Numbered from the stretch's first letter, positions 9,534-17,903 are shown. The stretch is 64,000 nucleotides of DNA from Candidatus Eisenbergiella merdavium (GCA_019119595.1 DWWS01000035.1:1-64000); one strand, 5' to 3'. The notes: generated from the letters alone by a model not told the origin. Translations and numbers: made by a program.

Positions 9534-9634
9534 TAGCAAGCATAGGAAAAGAGTACCCTTTTCCGTAAAATCCCTGCTTTCTCTACCGAGAACGGCGGGG
9601 ATTTTTTGCTTGTTGGGAAGTGTCCCAAACCCTC
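9534..9634 (+). repeat. Left copy of an inverted two-block module (oriT- or operator-like)
   Basis: Block 1 (9534-9567, 34 nt) and block 2 (9606-9634, 29 nt) are both repeated exactly, in inverted orientation, at 16366-16399 and 16300-16328. The spacers between the blocks differ. Block 1 contains GGAAAAG-agtacc-CTTTTCC, block 2 contains TTGGG-aagtgt-CCCAA; both can form hairpins. This copy lies upstream of the antirestriction operon. Either it is a transfer-origin-like site or a shared operator; the sequence alone does not decide. Confidence 0.8.
9567..9607 (+). terminator. Terminator after topB
   Basis: AAATCCC (9568-9574) pairs with GGGATTT (9598-9604), extended by GC/GC, and runs into a T-stretch at 9602-9607. 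It occupies the spacer of the repeated two-block module, and should end the mating-pore/topB transcript. Confidence 0.65.
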
Positions 9635-9746
9635 TGAAATCTTGAAAAAATCTCTAAAATCTTTGGCAAAAACGCGGGCGCGGGGTACTGAATGATGAAA
9701 CCGGAACATGCAGCGTCCGCGCTGCCCTTTGGAAAGGAGGTTACAC

Positions 9747-12700
9747 ATGGCAAGTTTACGGGACACCGTAAAAGACTATCAAGAAGAATTAAGGGACGGT
9801 ATCGCTTGGGTGGCGTTTTGGAAAACGGGACGTTCTTGGAACGCTGAATATTTCCACCTTGAAATGGGCGATATTCTCTACCCGGAGGACAGAAGCCGCT
9901 TGGAAGAAATCAAACAGGCTGACCCTGCCGCCGTTGTGGTAAACGGCTATTATTCCGGCTATCTTGGCGAGGATATGAACCTTGACGAGCTGACCGCCGG
10001 GGTGCGCCGCCACTACGAAAACGGATATAGCAATATCGGGGAATTTATCGAAGCCCACGACGACAGGCTGCCGCCGGAGCTTATCGAGGAAGCAAGAGCC
10101 GCCGCCCACGCTGCGGGGCTGCCGTTCTCTGAAAAAGCCTACCGGGACGGCGAAGAACCCGACCCTTATCTATTTGACGGGAGCATGAGCATGGATGACT
10201 ACGAACTTATGCACCGCATGATTGAAAACGAAAGGAGTGAACGCATGGAACAACCGATTTTAAGTGGGTATCTTTCTAATCTTGGAAAGTACACCGAGGG
10301 CAGACCTGCGGGCGAATGGGTATCATTTCCCACGACTGCCGAGCATTTGAAAGAAGTCTTTGACCGTATCGGGATAGACGGCAAAAACTACGAAGAACTG
10401 CACATCACAGAATACCAGTCCTCTATTGCAGGACTGGCAGGAAAATTGACGGAGCTTGAAAGCCTTGACGAGCTGAACTATTTGGGCGAGCTTTTGAAAA
10501 TGCAGTTTGACGGCGACCGGGAAAAATTTGCTGCGGCTATCACATATGGCGACCATACAAGGGACTTGCAGGACATTATCAACCTTGCACAAAATCTTGA
10601 CTGTTACTGGCTTTATCCGTCTGTAAAAACCGAGGAAGATTACGGGCATTATCTGATTGAAGAACTGGACGAGTTGGAGCTGCCCGAAGAAGCAAAAAAT
10701 TATTTCATGTATGAGGAATACGGGCGGGACGTTGCTATCAATGACGGGGGCAGATTTACCGAGCAGGGCTATATTTACAACAACCGCAACACCTTTACAC
10801 AGTGGTACGACGGGCGGGACGTGCCGGAGGAATACCGGGTAACGCCGCAGCCGCAGGAACAGGCAGACCTTGACGCAGCCGCCGTACAGCCTGCACTTGC
10901 CACAGAGCAGCCCCCTGTTCTCCCGATTATCTTATCTTCGGAAAAGCCTGCCGACAAAATGAAAGAGATTACCGACCGACTGGAACAGGGGATTTTAGGG
11001 ATTTATGAGAGTGACCGCTACGCCGACTATCTGCGTACCATGTCAAAATTCCATGATTACAGCCTGAACAATACAATCCTTATCGCTATGCAGGGCGGCA
11101 ATCTTGTAAAAGGCTATAAGCAATGGGAAAAGGAATTTGACCGCCATGTAAAGCCCGGAGAAAAAGCTATCAAGATACTTGCGCCGTCCCCGTTTACCGT
11201 TAAGAAACAGGTGGAAAAAATCGACCCGGACACCCAAAAACCTGTTTTCGATAAGGACGGGAAGCCTGTTACCGAGGAAAAGGAAATCAAGATACCCGCC
11301 TTTCGTGTGGTATCTGTCTTTGATGTTTCACAGACCGAGGGAAAGGAGCTTCCCTCCCTTACCTATGAGCTGACGGGCAACGTGGAACAATACAAGGATT
11401 TTTTCACTGCCCTTGAAAAAACTTCCCCTTTTGCTATGGAATTTGAAGCACTAAGCGGCAGTATAAAGGGACGCTGCAATTATGAGGAAAAGCGTATCTC
11501 TATCAACGAGGGCATGGACGAATTGCAGAACATCAAGACCGCTATCCATGAAATCGCCCACGCGACACTCCATAACATAGACAAAGACGAGCCGGAACGC
11601 CCCGACCGCCGCACCCGCGAGGTACAGGCAGAAAGCGTCGCCTATGCCGTTTGCCAACACTACGGGCTTGATACGTCGGACTATTCCTTTGGATATATCG
11701 CCGGGTGGAGCAGCGGAAAGGAACTTGCAGAACTGAAAGGCTCTCTTGAAACAATCCGCAGCACCGCCGCAAATCTGATTGATACCATAGACGGGCATTT
11801 TGCAGAAATCCAACAGGCACAGGATAAGGAACAGACCACCGAGCAGGCACAGCCCGAAGCAGAAGCAGCCGCGCCGGAGCTTCCCGAAGAAACAGCCCCG
11901 GCACAGGAAAAAGAAGTACAGACAGAACCGGAAGCTGATACAGGCGCAAGCGGTGAAACACCGCAGACCACACAGCCGGAGCAGGCTGCACCCGCCGCTC
12001 TTTATTACACTATCAATGAAGCTGCCGCCAAACGTGCAAAGGACGCAAACAGTTTTTCCGATTATAAGCAAGGCAGCGCGACGGCGGAATACAGACATTA
12101 TGTAGATGAAGCCGTCCAGCTTGCAGAACGGCAGAAACGCCGGGTAGACCCGATGTACCATGAGAAAATCGACAGCCTGCTTGACACCTACGCCCGGAAA
12201 CTGGCGGCGAACATGAACAAAGGCTATGAGATTGACGCGCGTGTTCCCTCTATCCTCATTGCGGGCGGCTCTAACTTCCCCACAAGGAAGAAAGAAAAGC
12301 AGAACGCAGCCCGCGACAGCAATTACCGGGAATGGCAGGACATACAGGGACTTCTTGATAAAATCCGCAGTACCGGCATGGGCGGTATCAGCGCAGACGA
12401 CCCGCAGGCAGTACAGAAGTTGGAAAAGAAACTGGAAAGCCTTGAAAAATCGCAGGAAACTATGAAAGCCGTAAACGCCTATTACCGCAAGCATAAGACC
12501 CTTGACGGCTGCCCGCATTTGTCGCCGGAACAGCTTGTAAAACTGAAAGCAGACATGGCGAGCAGTTGGCATTTGGGGGACAAGCCCTTTGCGACTTGGG
12601 CGTTATCCAACAATAGCGCAGAAATCCGGCGCGTGAAAGACCGTATCAAATCCCTTTCACAGCAAAAAGAAATCGGGTTTGTCGGTTGGGAATTTGACGG

Positions 12701-13253
12701 CGGTAAGGTGGAAGCAAACACCGAAGCGAACCGCCTGCAAATCTTCTTTGAGGATAAGCCGGACGAAACCACGCGGGAAGCCTTAAAAAGCAACGGCTTC
12801 CGTTGGTCGCCAAAAGCCGGGGCATGGCAGCGGCAGCTTACCAGTAACGCCTACTATGCGGCTGATTATATCAAGGCGATTGCACCTCTTACCGGGGAAA
12901 AGCCAACCGAGTTACAGCGGGCGCATATCCGGGCGCAAAAGGTAGCTGCACAGGAACAACCCACACAGGAGCAGCCGGAAAATTATCTGAAAGCTGCCGA
13001 GCAGACCACCGAGCAAAATTACAACATGATTGACGGGCAGATAAACAACACTCCGACCGCTGCGGAACTGGAGGAAAAGGCAAAAGCCGGGGAACAGATT
13101 TCTCTTGCAGAATACGCCGAAGCCCTCAAAGCAGAAAAGAAACAGACAGAACCGGAGAAAAAGCCCTCTATCCGAGCGCAGCTTAGAGCAGACAAGGAAA
13201 AGACCGCACAGAAAAAAGCAACAAAATCAAAAAATCACGAATTGGAGGTATGA
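9747..13253 (+). CDS. Giant antirestriction fusion: ArdA-like + ArdC-like metalloprotease
   Basis: About 1168 residues. Residues 1-175 are an acidic N-terminal region of unknown family. Residues ~180-375 match ArdA-type DNA-mimic antirestriction proteins (LSNLGKYTEGRPAGEWVSFP ... LHITEYQSS). Residues ~405-520 match the ArdC N-terminal ssDNA-binding domain (YADYLRTMSKFHDYSLNNTI ... GYKQWEKEF). A zincin-type protease motif HEIAHATLHN follows near residue 600. A long Glu/Gln/Ala/Pro-rich linker (about 695-750) leads to C-terminal helical regions with a second conserved block (LQIFFEDKPDE ... FRWSPKAGAWQR). The role is to protect incoming single- or double-stranded ICE DNA from host restriction. 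Start 9747 is fixed by GGAAAGGAGG; the frame is open further upstream but without a ribosome site. Confidence 0.85.
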   Translation: MASLRDTVKDYQEELRDGIAWVAFWKTGRSWNAEYFHLEMGDILYPEDRSRLEEIKQADPAAVVVNGYYSGYLGEDMNLDELTAGVRRHYENGYSNIGEFIEAHDDRLPPELIEEARAAAHAAGLPFSEKAYRDGEEPDPYLFDGSMSMDDYELMHRMIENERSERMEQPILSGYLSNLGKYTEGRPAGEWVSFPTTAEHLKEVFDRIGIDGKNYEELHITEYQSSIAGLAGKLTELESLDELNYLGELLKMQFDGDREKFAAAITYGDHTRDLQDIINLAQNLDCYWLYPSVKTEEDYGHYLIEELDELELPEEAKNYFMYEEYGRDVAINDGGRFTEQGYIYNNRNTFTQWYDGRDVPEEYRVTPQPQEQADLDAAAVQPALATEQPPVLPIILSSEKPADKMKEITDRLEQGILGIYESDRYADYLRTMSKFHDYSLNNTILIAMQGGNLVKGYKQWEKEFDRHVKPGEKAIKILAPSPFTVKKQVEKIDPDTQKPVFDKDGKPVTEEKEIKIPAFRVVSVFDVSQTEGKELPSLTYELTGNVEQYKDFFTALEKTSPFAMEFEALSGSIKGRCNYEEKRISINEGMDELQNIKTAIHEIAHATLHNIDKDEPERPDRRTREVQAESVAYAVCQHYGLDTSDYSFGYIAGWSSGKELAELKGSLETIRSTAANLIDTIDGHFAEIQQAQDKEQTTEQAQPEAEAAAPELPEETAPAQEKEVQTEPEADTGASGETPQTTQPEQAAPAALYYTINEAAAKRAKDANSFSDYKQGSATAEYRHYVDEAVQLAERQKRRVDPMYHEKIDSLLDTYARKLAANMNKGYEIDARVPSILIAGGSNFPTRKKEKQNAARDSNYREWQDIQGLLDKIRSTGMGGISADDPQAVQKLEKKLESLEKSQETMKAVNAYYRKHKTLDGCPHLSPEQLVKLKADMASSWHLGDKPFATWALSNNSAEIRRVKDRIKSLSQQKEIGFVGWEFDGGKVEANTEANRLQIFFEDKPDETTREALKSNGFRWSPKAGAWQRQLTSNAYYAADYIKAIAPLTGEKPTELQRAHIRAQKVAAQEQPTQEQPENYLKAAEQTTEQNYNMIDGQINNTPTAAELEEKAKAGEQISLAEYAEALKAEKKQTEPEKKPSIRAQLRADKEKTAQKKATKSKNHELEV

Positions 13254-13255
13254 GC

Positions 13256-13462
13256 ATGATTAGACTGACCGTTGAAGAAATGAACCTGTTAAGTATTTAC
13301 CATAAGGGAAGCAAGGCACAGCTTATGGTAAATATGACGGCTGCGCTGCCATTCATGGACGAGGATATGCGCCCCTTTGCAGAGCGCACCTTACAGAAAA
13401 TCTCCCCACTAACGGAAAACGAGTATGCGGAGCTTGCCATTTTCGCCGCTGATGAGGTATGA
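13256..13462 (+). CDS. Transposon-transfer assisting protein (TTRAP-like)
   Basis: A 68-residue protein beginning MIRLTVEEMNLLSIYHKGSK, the hallmark opening of the small TTRAP family found in ICEs next to antirestriction genes. Mostly helical, acidic toward the end. Two ATGs exist (13250, 13256); the second is chosen because GGAGG (13244-13248) is 7 bases away rather than 1. The gene starts right after the stop of the ArdA-ArdC gene and its stop overlaps the next start, so the three genes form one operon. Exact biochemical role unknown. Confidence 0.75.
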   Translation: MIRLTVEEMNLLSIYHKGSKAQLMVNMTAALPFMDEDMRPFAERTLQKISPLTENEYAELAIFAADEV

Positions 13463-13824
13463 CCGGGGGTAAGCGGCTCACGCCGCCACAGAGCCGGAAA
13501 GTCAACAGTCTTGTAAAAAAAGAGTGCTGCAACTGCGAGCGTGGACACTGTATCTTACTGGACGACGGGGAGGAATGTGTCTGCCCGCAGCTTATTTCCT
13601 ATTCGCTTTTATGCAAGTGGTTTCAGATTGCCGTACTTCCTCTTGATAAGCTGCTGTATGCAGAGCTTTTCAAAACCGAGGATAAAAAGCGTTGTACCGA
13701 GTGCGGCACATTCTTTGTATCAAAATCAAACAGCGTCAAATACTGCCCGGACTGCCGGAAACGCATTACCCGCAGACAGGCAGCCGAGCGCATGAGGAAA
13801 CGACGTGCGGCGGTTACGCAATAA
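13459..13824 (+). CDS. Cysteine-rich VLP-domain protein
   Basis: A 121-residue protein with two cysteine clusters: CCNCERGHCILLDDGEECVC near residues 22-42 and a zinc-ribbon-like CTECGTFFVSK...YCPDC near residues 76-97, then a very basic tail (KRITRRQAAERMRKRRAA). It fits the Cys-rich VLP family of conjugative elements. Zn binding and nucleic-acid binding are likely from the sequence but not known. Its ATG overlaps the preceding stop. A small AAGGC/GCCTT hairpin (13824-13840) follows. Confidence 0.75.
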   Translation: MTGGKRLTPPQSRKVNSLVKKECCNCERGHCILLDDGEECVCPQLISYSLLCKWFQIAVLPLDKLLYAELFKTEDKKRCTECGTFFVSKSNSVKYCPDCRKRITRRQAAERMRKRRAAVTQ

Positions 13825-13944
13825 AGGCGAAAAAAGCCTTGATTTACAGGGCATAAATGGCGTGAAACTGGCATAGGCGGTACAGAATACCTTTTCCTTT
13901 GAAATCGGGGTTCTACTGCGTAACATTCTAAAATCAATACCTAT

Positions 13945-13996
13945 GAAAGAACAGGGTGCGGGAGGTCATTACTGGCTTCCTGCACCCTGTTCTTTT
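13945..13996. terminator. Bidirectional terminator between convergent operons
   Basis: GAACAGGGTGC-rich left arm (about 13948-13960) pairs with TGCACCCTGTTC (about 13980-13991), with A-rich sequence on the left and TTTTT on the right. It lies at the convergence of the antirestriction operon and the leftward relaxase operon and overlaps the last codons of the leftward gene. Confidence 0.8.
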
Positions 13997-14358
13997 TGCG
14001 TCTGACTGTCTTTATCCTGCATTTCCGGCTTCGGTTGCAATTCTTTTTCTATCCGGTTCCGGTAATGGGTTTTCCTGCGGTAAAAATATTTTGTTACTTC
14101 CTGTTCCGGCAGCCATATCCCCGCAGCTTCTATCTGCTCCATAACAGCGGCAACGATTTCCCGGTTGTTTTGCTTATGTGGCTCCTGTCCCTTTTCAATC
14201 CAAAGACGGCGGTATTCCTCATAAAGCCATGTACTGATAGTTTCTTTTTGCCGTTGCTTCAAATGGCGGAACTGCTTATCTGTCCGCAGCAGCTTCCCGT
14301 CTACCTTTTTATGATTTTTTGTCCCGATTTCTTTTTTCCTCTCTTTCCATTTCTTCAA
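13969..14358 (-). CDS. Conserved basic ICE protein, function unknown
   Basis: A 129-residue, strongly basic protein (MKKWKERKKEIGTKNHKKVD...). The middle section (about 35-105) looks like a compact helical domain with HLKQRQKETISTWLYEEYRR and a possible DNA-binding YRRKTHYRNRIEKEL. The tail is Gln/Lys-rich. I do not recognise a named family. It is the last gene of the leftward operon MobC-relaxase-HTH-this gene, and overlaps the HTH gene by 50 bases, so a role in DNA processing or its control is plausible but unproven. Confidence 0.6.
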   Translation of the reverse strand: MKKWKERKKEIGTKNHKKVDGKLLRTDKQFRHLKQRQKETISTWLYEEYRRLWIEKGQEPHKQNNREIVAAVMEQIEAAGIWLPEQEVTKYFYRRKTHYRNRIEKELQPKPEMQDKDSQTQKEQGAGSQ

Positions 14359-14578
14359 GTGGAAATTGGGGGAGGGCTTCTATCAGCTTCATTGTGATAT
14401 ACTGGCGCATATCTTCATCAATTTCCAGTTTGAATGTTCCGTCCGGCTGACGTTTCTTTACAGTTGCCTGCCTGTCGATTTCGTCCTTGTAGCACATAAG
14501 CACCTTTTCCACCGCCCATGTTTCCCCGGCAACAGCGGCGCGTATGGTTTCATAATCGGGTATCGTTTGGTCTGCCAT
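14309..14578 (-). CDS. HTH_16-like conjugative-transposon protein
   Basis: An 89-residue protein with the pattern ...IRAAVAGETWAVEKVLMCYKDEIDRQ ... DEDMRQYITMKLIEALPQF. It resembles the helix-turn-helix protein of Tn916 ORF8 type and is a distant relative of the two proteins at 21352 and 27104 in this window (shared layout: short N-terminus, 'A..GD..A...VL..Y..YI' helix, 'D.D.R......L..A'). It is probably a DNA-binding regulator or accessory factor for transfer. Located between the relaxase (60 bp gap) and the basic unknown gene. Confidence 0.6.
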   Translation of the reverse strand: MADQTIPDYETIRAAVAGETWAVEKVLMCYKDEIDRQATVKKRQPDGTFKLEIDEDMRQYITMKLIEALPQFPLEEMEREEKRNRDKKS

Positions 14579-14638
14579 GTTTTCACACTCCTGTCTGTAT
14601 TGGAATACCTTTATCCTACCACGCTTTTATAAATATTT

Positions 14639-15988
14639 CTACTGTAAGCGTTCGGTTTCCCTGCCCCGTTCCGGCTCTTTTTCCAGTCTTAAAATACGGT
14701 CTATGTTCTGCTTGATAATGTCGTATTCCTTGACCTGTTTTTTCAGCTTTCCATAATCAGCGTAAAGGGCTTCTTTCTGCGCTTGGAGCTTCCCGTATTC
14801 TTCCTGCATGGCGGCGAGATTGGGGAGCTTGGTAATGCCCGACGCTTTTAGTGTTTTTGCCGCCGCTTCATGGAGTATCAGACTGCTTTCATTTTTTGCC
14901 CGGTATGTGTCTTTTTCCTTTGCCCTGCGGTATGCTTCATAGACAGATTTTGTCTTTTGGTAGGTGGCAACGTGCTTCATCAGCACTACCATATCTGCAA
15001 GACGTTTCTCCACGCTCTTTAATGCGTCTGCGGTCTTTTCATTTTCCGCATTTATTTCTTCAATCCGGCTGACTAAATCCGCATACTGTTCAATCTGATG
15101 TTCCGTCAAGAAATTCATAGTCTTTGCTGCCAGTTTCAGATTATGGATTTTCGCCCACTGTTCATAGCCCCGGTTTTCTTGTGCCTTGATACTGTTTTCA
15201 ATGTCGATAAGCAGCGATACACCGCTCTGCTCTTTGGGAGCTTTCGCTGCCTTTGTGCGCTTGCCTGCAATCCGTTCTTTGATTGCTTCCTCTGTATAAT
15301 CTGCACCGAGGGTTTTTAAGCGGGTAAACCGTTCCTGTCCGGGAGCGCGGCAGGAGATATATTTTCCCGGTTTTATCTCATAGCCCGCTGTCTGTAATCG
15401 CTGCAATAATTCTTCAAAACTTGCCACTTGGGGGATAAGCGTATCAACGGCAATTTTCAGCTTGCCTTTCCAACTTGTCCCGGTTTTCTCTGCTTGATAT
15501 TCTGCATAGCTTTTTCCTTTGCTGCCTTTGCCCGGAACAACAACGGACAGCCCGTTTTCCCGGCACAGCTTATCGCTCATGTTCCGTATGCCGTAGTAGC
15601 TGCGCTTATTGGAATTGTACTTATGGTAGTCAACAAAGTTGACCGCACAAAAAATGATATGGTTATGGATATGCCCCTTGTCTATGTGGGTAGTTAGGAC
15701 GTATTCGTGCTGTCCCTTTGTTGCTGCGTCGGCAAGCTGCTTTCCGATTGCATGGGCTTTCTCACAGTCCACCTCTCCCGGTTCAAACGATTGTATCAGA
15801 TGAAAGGCTAAGTTGTTCCCTTTTTGCCGAGCCTGCGACAAGGTATATTCAAACTCAATATCCGCCGTTTCATAGCTGCACCCAAAGGAGGACACAAGCG
15901 TTTTCCCGTCTGTCTTATCCGGGTTTTGGATATAATCAAGGGCTTTGCTCAACGTGCTTTTAATAGGCTTAATCTTTGTAACCGCCAT
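14639..15988 (-). CDS. MobP-type relaxase
   Basis: A 449-residue relaxase that nicks the ICE at its transfer origin and stays attached to the DNA 5' end. The N-terminal domain begins MAVTKIKPIKSTLSKALDYI and has the metal-binding three-His motif in HIDKGHIHNHI (about residues 121-131). Tyr18 in the N-terminal segment (ALDYIQNP) is the likely catalytic tyrosine. The C-terminal half is long coiled coil (about 275-440), as usual for relaxases of Tn1549-like elements. The ATG lies inside the end of mobC (overlap of 40 bases), so both are co-translated. No disruption is seen. Confidence 0.9.
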   Translation of the reverse strand: MAVTKIKPIKSTLSKALDYIQNPDKTDGKTLVSSFGCSYETADIEFEYTLSQARQKGNNLAFHLIQSFEPGEVDCEKAHAIGKQLADAATKGQHEYVLTTHIDKGHIHNHIIFCAVNFVDYHKYNSNKRSYYGIRNMSDKLCRENGLSVVVPGKGSKGKSYAEYQAEKTGTSWKGKLKIAVDTLIPQVASFEELLQRLQTAGYEIKPGKYISCRAPGQERFTRLKTLGADYTEEAIKERIAGKRTKAAKAPKEQSGVSLLIDIENSIKAQENRGYEQWAKIHNLKLAAKTMNFLTEHQIEQYADLVSRIEEINAENEKTADALKSVEKRLADMVVLMKHVATYQKTKSVYEAYRRAKEKDTYRAKNESSLILHEAAAKTLKASGITKLPNLAAMQEEYGKLQAQKEALYADYGKLKKQVKEYDIIKQNIDRILRLEKEPERGRETERLQ

Positions 15989-16278
15989 ATTTCCGCAAGC
16001 ACCCCCTTTATTTCCTCTATGTCCTCTTGGTAGACGCTGCCTGTCGCATTGACACGCTTTGCAATCTGATTGATGTTGACCCCGATTTTCTGTATCTCCG
16101 CTGTCATGGCTTTTATGTCGCTATGGTCTGTCTGAATGATATAGCCGTCAATGGCGATCTTGCGAAGATACGCCGCCATGTTCCGGGTGGGAACGAGCTT
16201 CATTTTCTGCTCAATCAATGCCCGTTCTTCCTCTGTTACATAGAACTTGATTTGTATTTTTCTTTTGCGTCCGTTCAT
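15949..16278 (-). CDS. MobC-like relaxosome protein
   Basis: A 109-residue protein starting MNGRKRKIQIKFYVTEEERALIEQKM, with a ribbon-helix-helix-like N-terminus and the MobC core (NMAAYLRKIAIDGYI ... EIQKIGVNINQIAKRVN). It binds the transfer origin and helps the relaxase open the strands. The start at 16278 is preferred over an upstream in-frame ATG because GGAAAGGAG is 8 bases away, and because the longer version would run through the repeated block at 16300-16328. It is the first gene of the leftward relaxase operon. Confidence 0.85.
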   Translation of the reverse strand: MNGRKRKIQIKFYVTEEERALIEQKMKLVPTRNMAAYLRKIAIDGYIIQTDHSDIKAMTAEIQKIGVNINQIAKRVNATGSVYQEDIEEIKGVLAEIWRLQRLSLLKAR

Positions 16279-16299
16279 GCAATCGCTCCTTTCCGCTTT

Positions 16300-16399
16300 G
16301 AGGGTTTGGGACACTTCCCAACAAGCAATTTTCAACCGACGCGCCGCAGGGCGGGAGGGCGAAAATACGGAAAAGGGTACTCTTTTCCTATGCTTGCTA
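16300..16399 (-). repeat. Right copy of the inverted two-block module
   Basis: Block 2 (16300-16328) and block 1 (16366-16399) are exact inverted copies of 9606-9634 and 9534-9567. This copy lies immediately upstream of mobC and the relaxase, the usual place for oriT in MobP systems, while the spacer between blocks is unrelated to that of the left copy. The two copies bracket the whole antirestriction/relaxase segment. Confidence 0.8.
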
Positions 16400-16520
16400 A
16401 GAAAGTTTTTTCCTTACTTACCACTACAACGAAACTTCCAGTATGCCAAAAAAGCGCAAAAGAAAACGCCGCAATCCTGCGACGCTTCAATCACTTTATG
16501 CAGATAAAAACGAGGGAACT

Positions 16521-16880
16521 TTATTCCCCCGTCTTATCGTTGTTGGCTTCCTCTATGCCTTTTGCGGTAGCAGACATGATTTTTAAGTCCGTTTCGCTCA
16601 TAGTGTCAAGCATGGTATCGAGCTGACGGCGGCGTGTGGACTTCTCCTGTTCCCGCTCCGGGAAAAAGAACTGGTCTACTGATACATCAAGCAGGGTTAC
16701 AAGCTCATATAAAATCTGTAAACTTGGGTGCTGCCCGCTGTTCTCAATGGACGCGATATATCGGGGCGCAATATTCAGTGTGTCGGCTAACTGATTGCGT
16801 GATATTCCCTTTGCCTTTCTTGCTGCTTTAATGGCTTGCCCGAAAGCCTTAAAATCGAATTTCTCTTTGCTCTGCTTCAT
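16521..16880 (-). CDS. XRE-family transcriptional regulator
   Basis: A 119-residue protein with a classical helix-turn-helix at about residues 14-68 (FGQAIKAARKAKGISRNQLA, then LNIAPRYIASIENSGQHPSL) and a charged C-terminal extension (KSTRRRQLDTMLDTMSETDL). Likely repressor of ICE transfer functions. It is transcribed leftward toward the relaxase operon and lies 120 bases from the repeated module at 16300-16399, which contains palindromes it might bind. This is inference from position only. Confidence 0.8.
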   Translation of the reverse strand: MKQSKEKFDFKAFGQAIKAARKAKGISRNQLADTLNIAPRYIASIENSGQHPSLQILYELVTLLDVSVDQFFFPEREQEKSTRRRQLDTMLDTMSETDLKIMSATAKGIEEANNDKTGE

Positions 16881-16995
16881 AATTATTTCACCCGGTTACA
16901 TTTTACTGTTCCTCTTTTCTTTAAGATATGATTACACAGAACATAGTATTGACTAAAATAGAGCATATATGTGATTTTGTTAATCGGGACAGTGA

Positions 16996-17030
16996 TTGAC
17001 TTTTTAGTATCAAAGTGATAATATTATCAC
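16996..17030 (+). promoter_or_regulatory. Promoter with palindromic operator, regulator gene of cargo module 1
   Basis: TTGACT (16996-17001), 17-base spacer, TAATAT (17019-17024). The perfect palindrome GTGATAATATTATCAC (17015-17030) covers the -10 box. The core TGATAATATTATC is repeated at the second promoter of this module (17628-17660), pointing to one regulator acting on both, most likely the product of 17055. Confidence 0.75.
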
Positions 17031-17054
17031 ACAACTTGATTAGGAGGATATATT

Positions 17055-17594
17055 ATGATAGATAAGATAATGGATTGTATTGCGAACCCGGTAAAATGCA
17101 AATTACTAATTGAAATATATTCACATGGACAAGCAACTGCTAAATATTTATCGGATAAATTTGACGATATTCCACAAGCAACTTTGTACCGCAATCTAAA
17201 AAAAATGTTAAGTGATGGTCTATTAAAAGTTATTGAAGAAACGCAAGTGCGTGGTACAGTAGAAAAAACTTATGCACTTGCGTTTGACCTTAACAGTGAT
17301 TTTGAAACAATATTAGCAGAAAATTCCGGTACACTTTATATGCAATTATTTATGCAGTATTTTTGGGGATTTGCAAAACAGTTTCAGGAGTATTGCCAGT
17401 CCCCAAACATTAACATTAAGGAGGATATGTCGGGATTTTCACTTTCTCATATCTATTTATCTGATGAAGAATTGGATACGCTTATGAACAATATTTCAAG
17501 TATCATTAGTACAGTAAAAAATAATAAACCAAACGATAAAAGAAAGATGAGAACAATAGGGATAATTCTTTCGCCACCAGACAATGTGCAGTAA
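17055..17594 (+). CDS. Winged-helix transcriptional regulator of an ABC exporter module
   Basis: A 179-residue protein with an N-terminal winged-helix domain (about 5-75: NPVKCKLLIEIYSHGQATAK, ATLYRNLKKMLSDGLLKVIE, then a wing with EKTYAL) and a C-terminal helical part likely used for dimerisation or ligand binding. It belongs broadly to the ArsR/PadR-like group. AGGAGG lies before the ATG. It is AT-rich compared with the ICE backbone, as is the rest of the module. The shared palindrome at its own promoter and at the next one suggests autoregulation plus control of the downstream ABC operon. Confidence 0.75.
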   Translation: MIDKIMDCIANPVKCKLLIEIYSHGQATAKYLSDKFDDIPQATLYRNLKKMLSDGLLKVIEETQVRGTVEKTYALAFDLNSDFETILAENSGTLYMQLFMQYFWGFAKQFQEYCQSPNINIKEDMSGFSLSHIYLSDEELDTLMNNISSIISTVKNNKPNDKRKMRTIGIILSPPDNVQ

Positions 17595-17600
17595 ATATCT

Positions 17601-17627
17601 ACCGCCCATAAAATAGGGCGGTTCTTA
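17601..17627 (+). terminator. Terminator after the regulator gene
   Basis: ACCGCCC (17601-17607) pairs with GGGCGGT (17616-17622), followed by TCTTATT. It separates the regulator transcript from the ABC operon, which has its own promoter right after. Confidence 0.7.
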
Positions 17628-17660
17628 TTGACTTAATATTATCATTATGATAATATTATC
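17628..17660 (+). promoter_or_regulatory. Promoter/operator of the DUF1648-ABC operon
   Basis: TTGACT (17628-17633), 17-base spacer, TAATAT (17651-17656): the same boxes and spacing as at 16996. The spacer holds an AT-rich palindrome centred on ATCATTATGAT, and TGATAATATTATC (17648-17660) is identical to the operator core at 17016-17028. Confidence 0.75.
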
Positions 17661-17685
17661 TATATGAGAAATAAGGAGGGATATT

Positions 17686-17889
17686 ATGAAAAAACAAAAG
17701 AAAACAATGATTATCATTACATTCGTTACACTTATTATTGTACTTGTAGCACTTTGCTTTTTACCGGACACAATCCCCTTACATTTTGGGGCAACAGGAG
17801 CGAGTAACTTTGGAAGCAAATACTTTTTATTGTTGTTCATTCCTATTCCTGCTGGTCTTTATTGGGCGTTTTGTCATAGGTCGAAATAA
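17686..17889 (+). CDS. Small DUF1648 membrane protein
   Basis: A 67-residue protein with two transmembrane helices (about 8-26 and 45-62) joined by the DUF1648 signature PDTIPLHFGATGASN. The same motif occurs in the N-terminal part of SdpI-type immunity proteins, but this protein has only the first unit. An AAGGAGGG site precedes the ATG. It is first in the operon with an ABC transporter and, at the end, an ArsR-type repressor. A role in protection against a membrane-active peptide is plausible, not shown. Confidence 0.75.
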   Translation: MKKQKKTMIIITFVTLIIVLVALCFLPDTIPLHFGATGASNFGSKYFLLLFIPIPAGLYWAFCHRSK

Positions 17890-17903
17890 CAAGGAGGAAA
17901 ATT

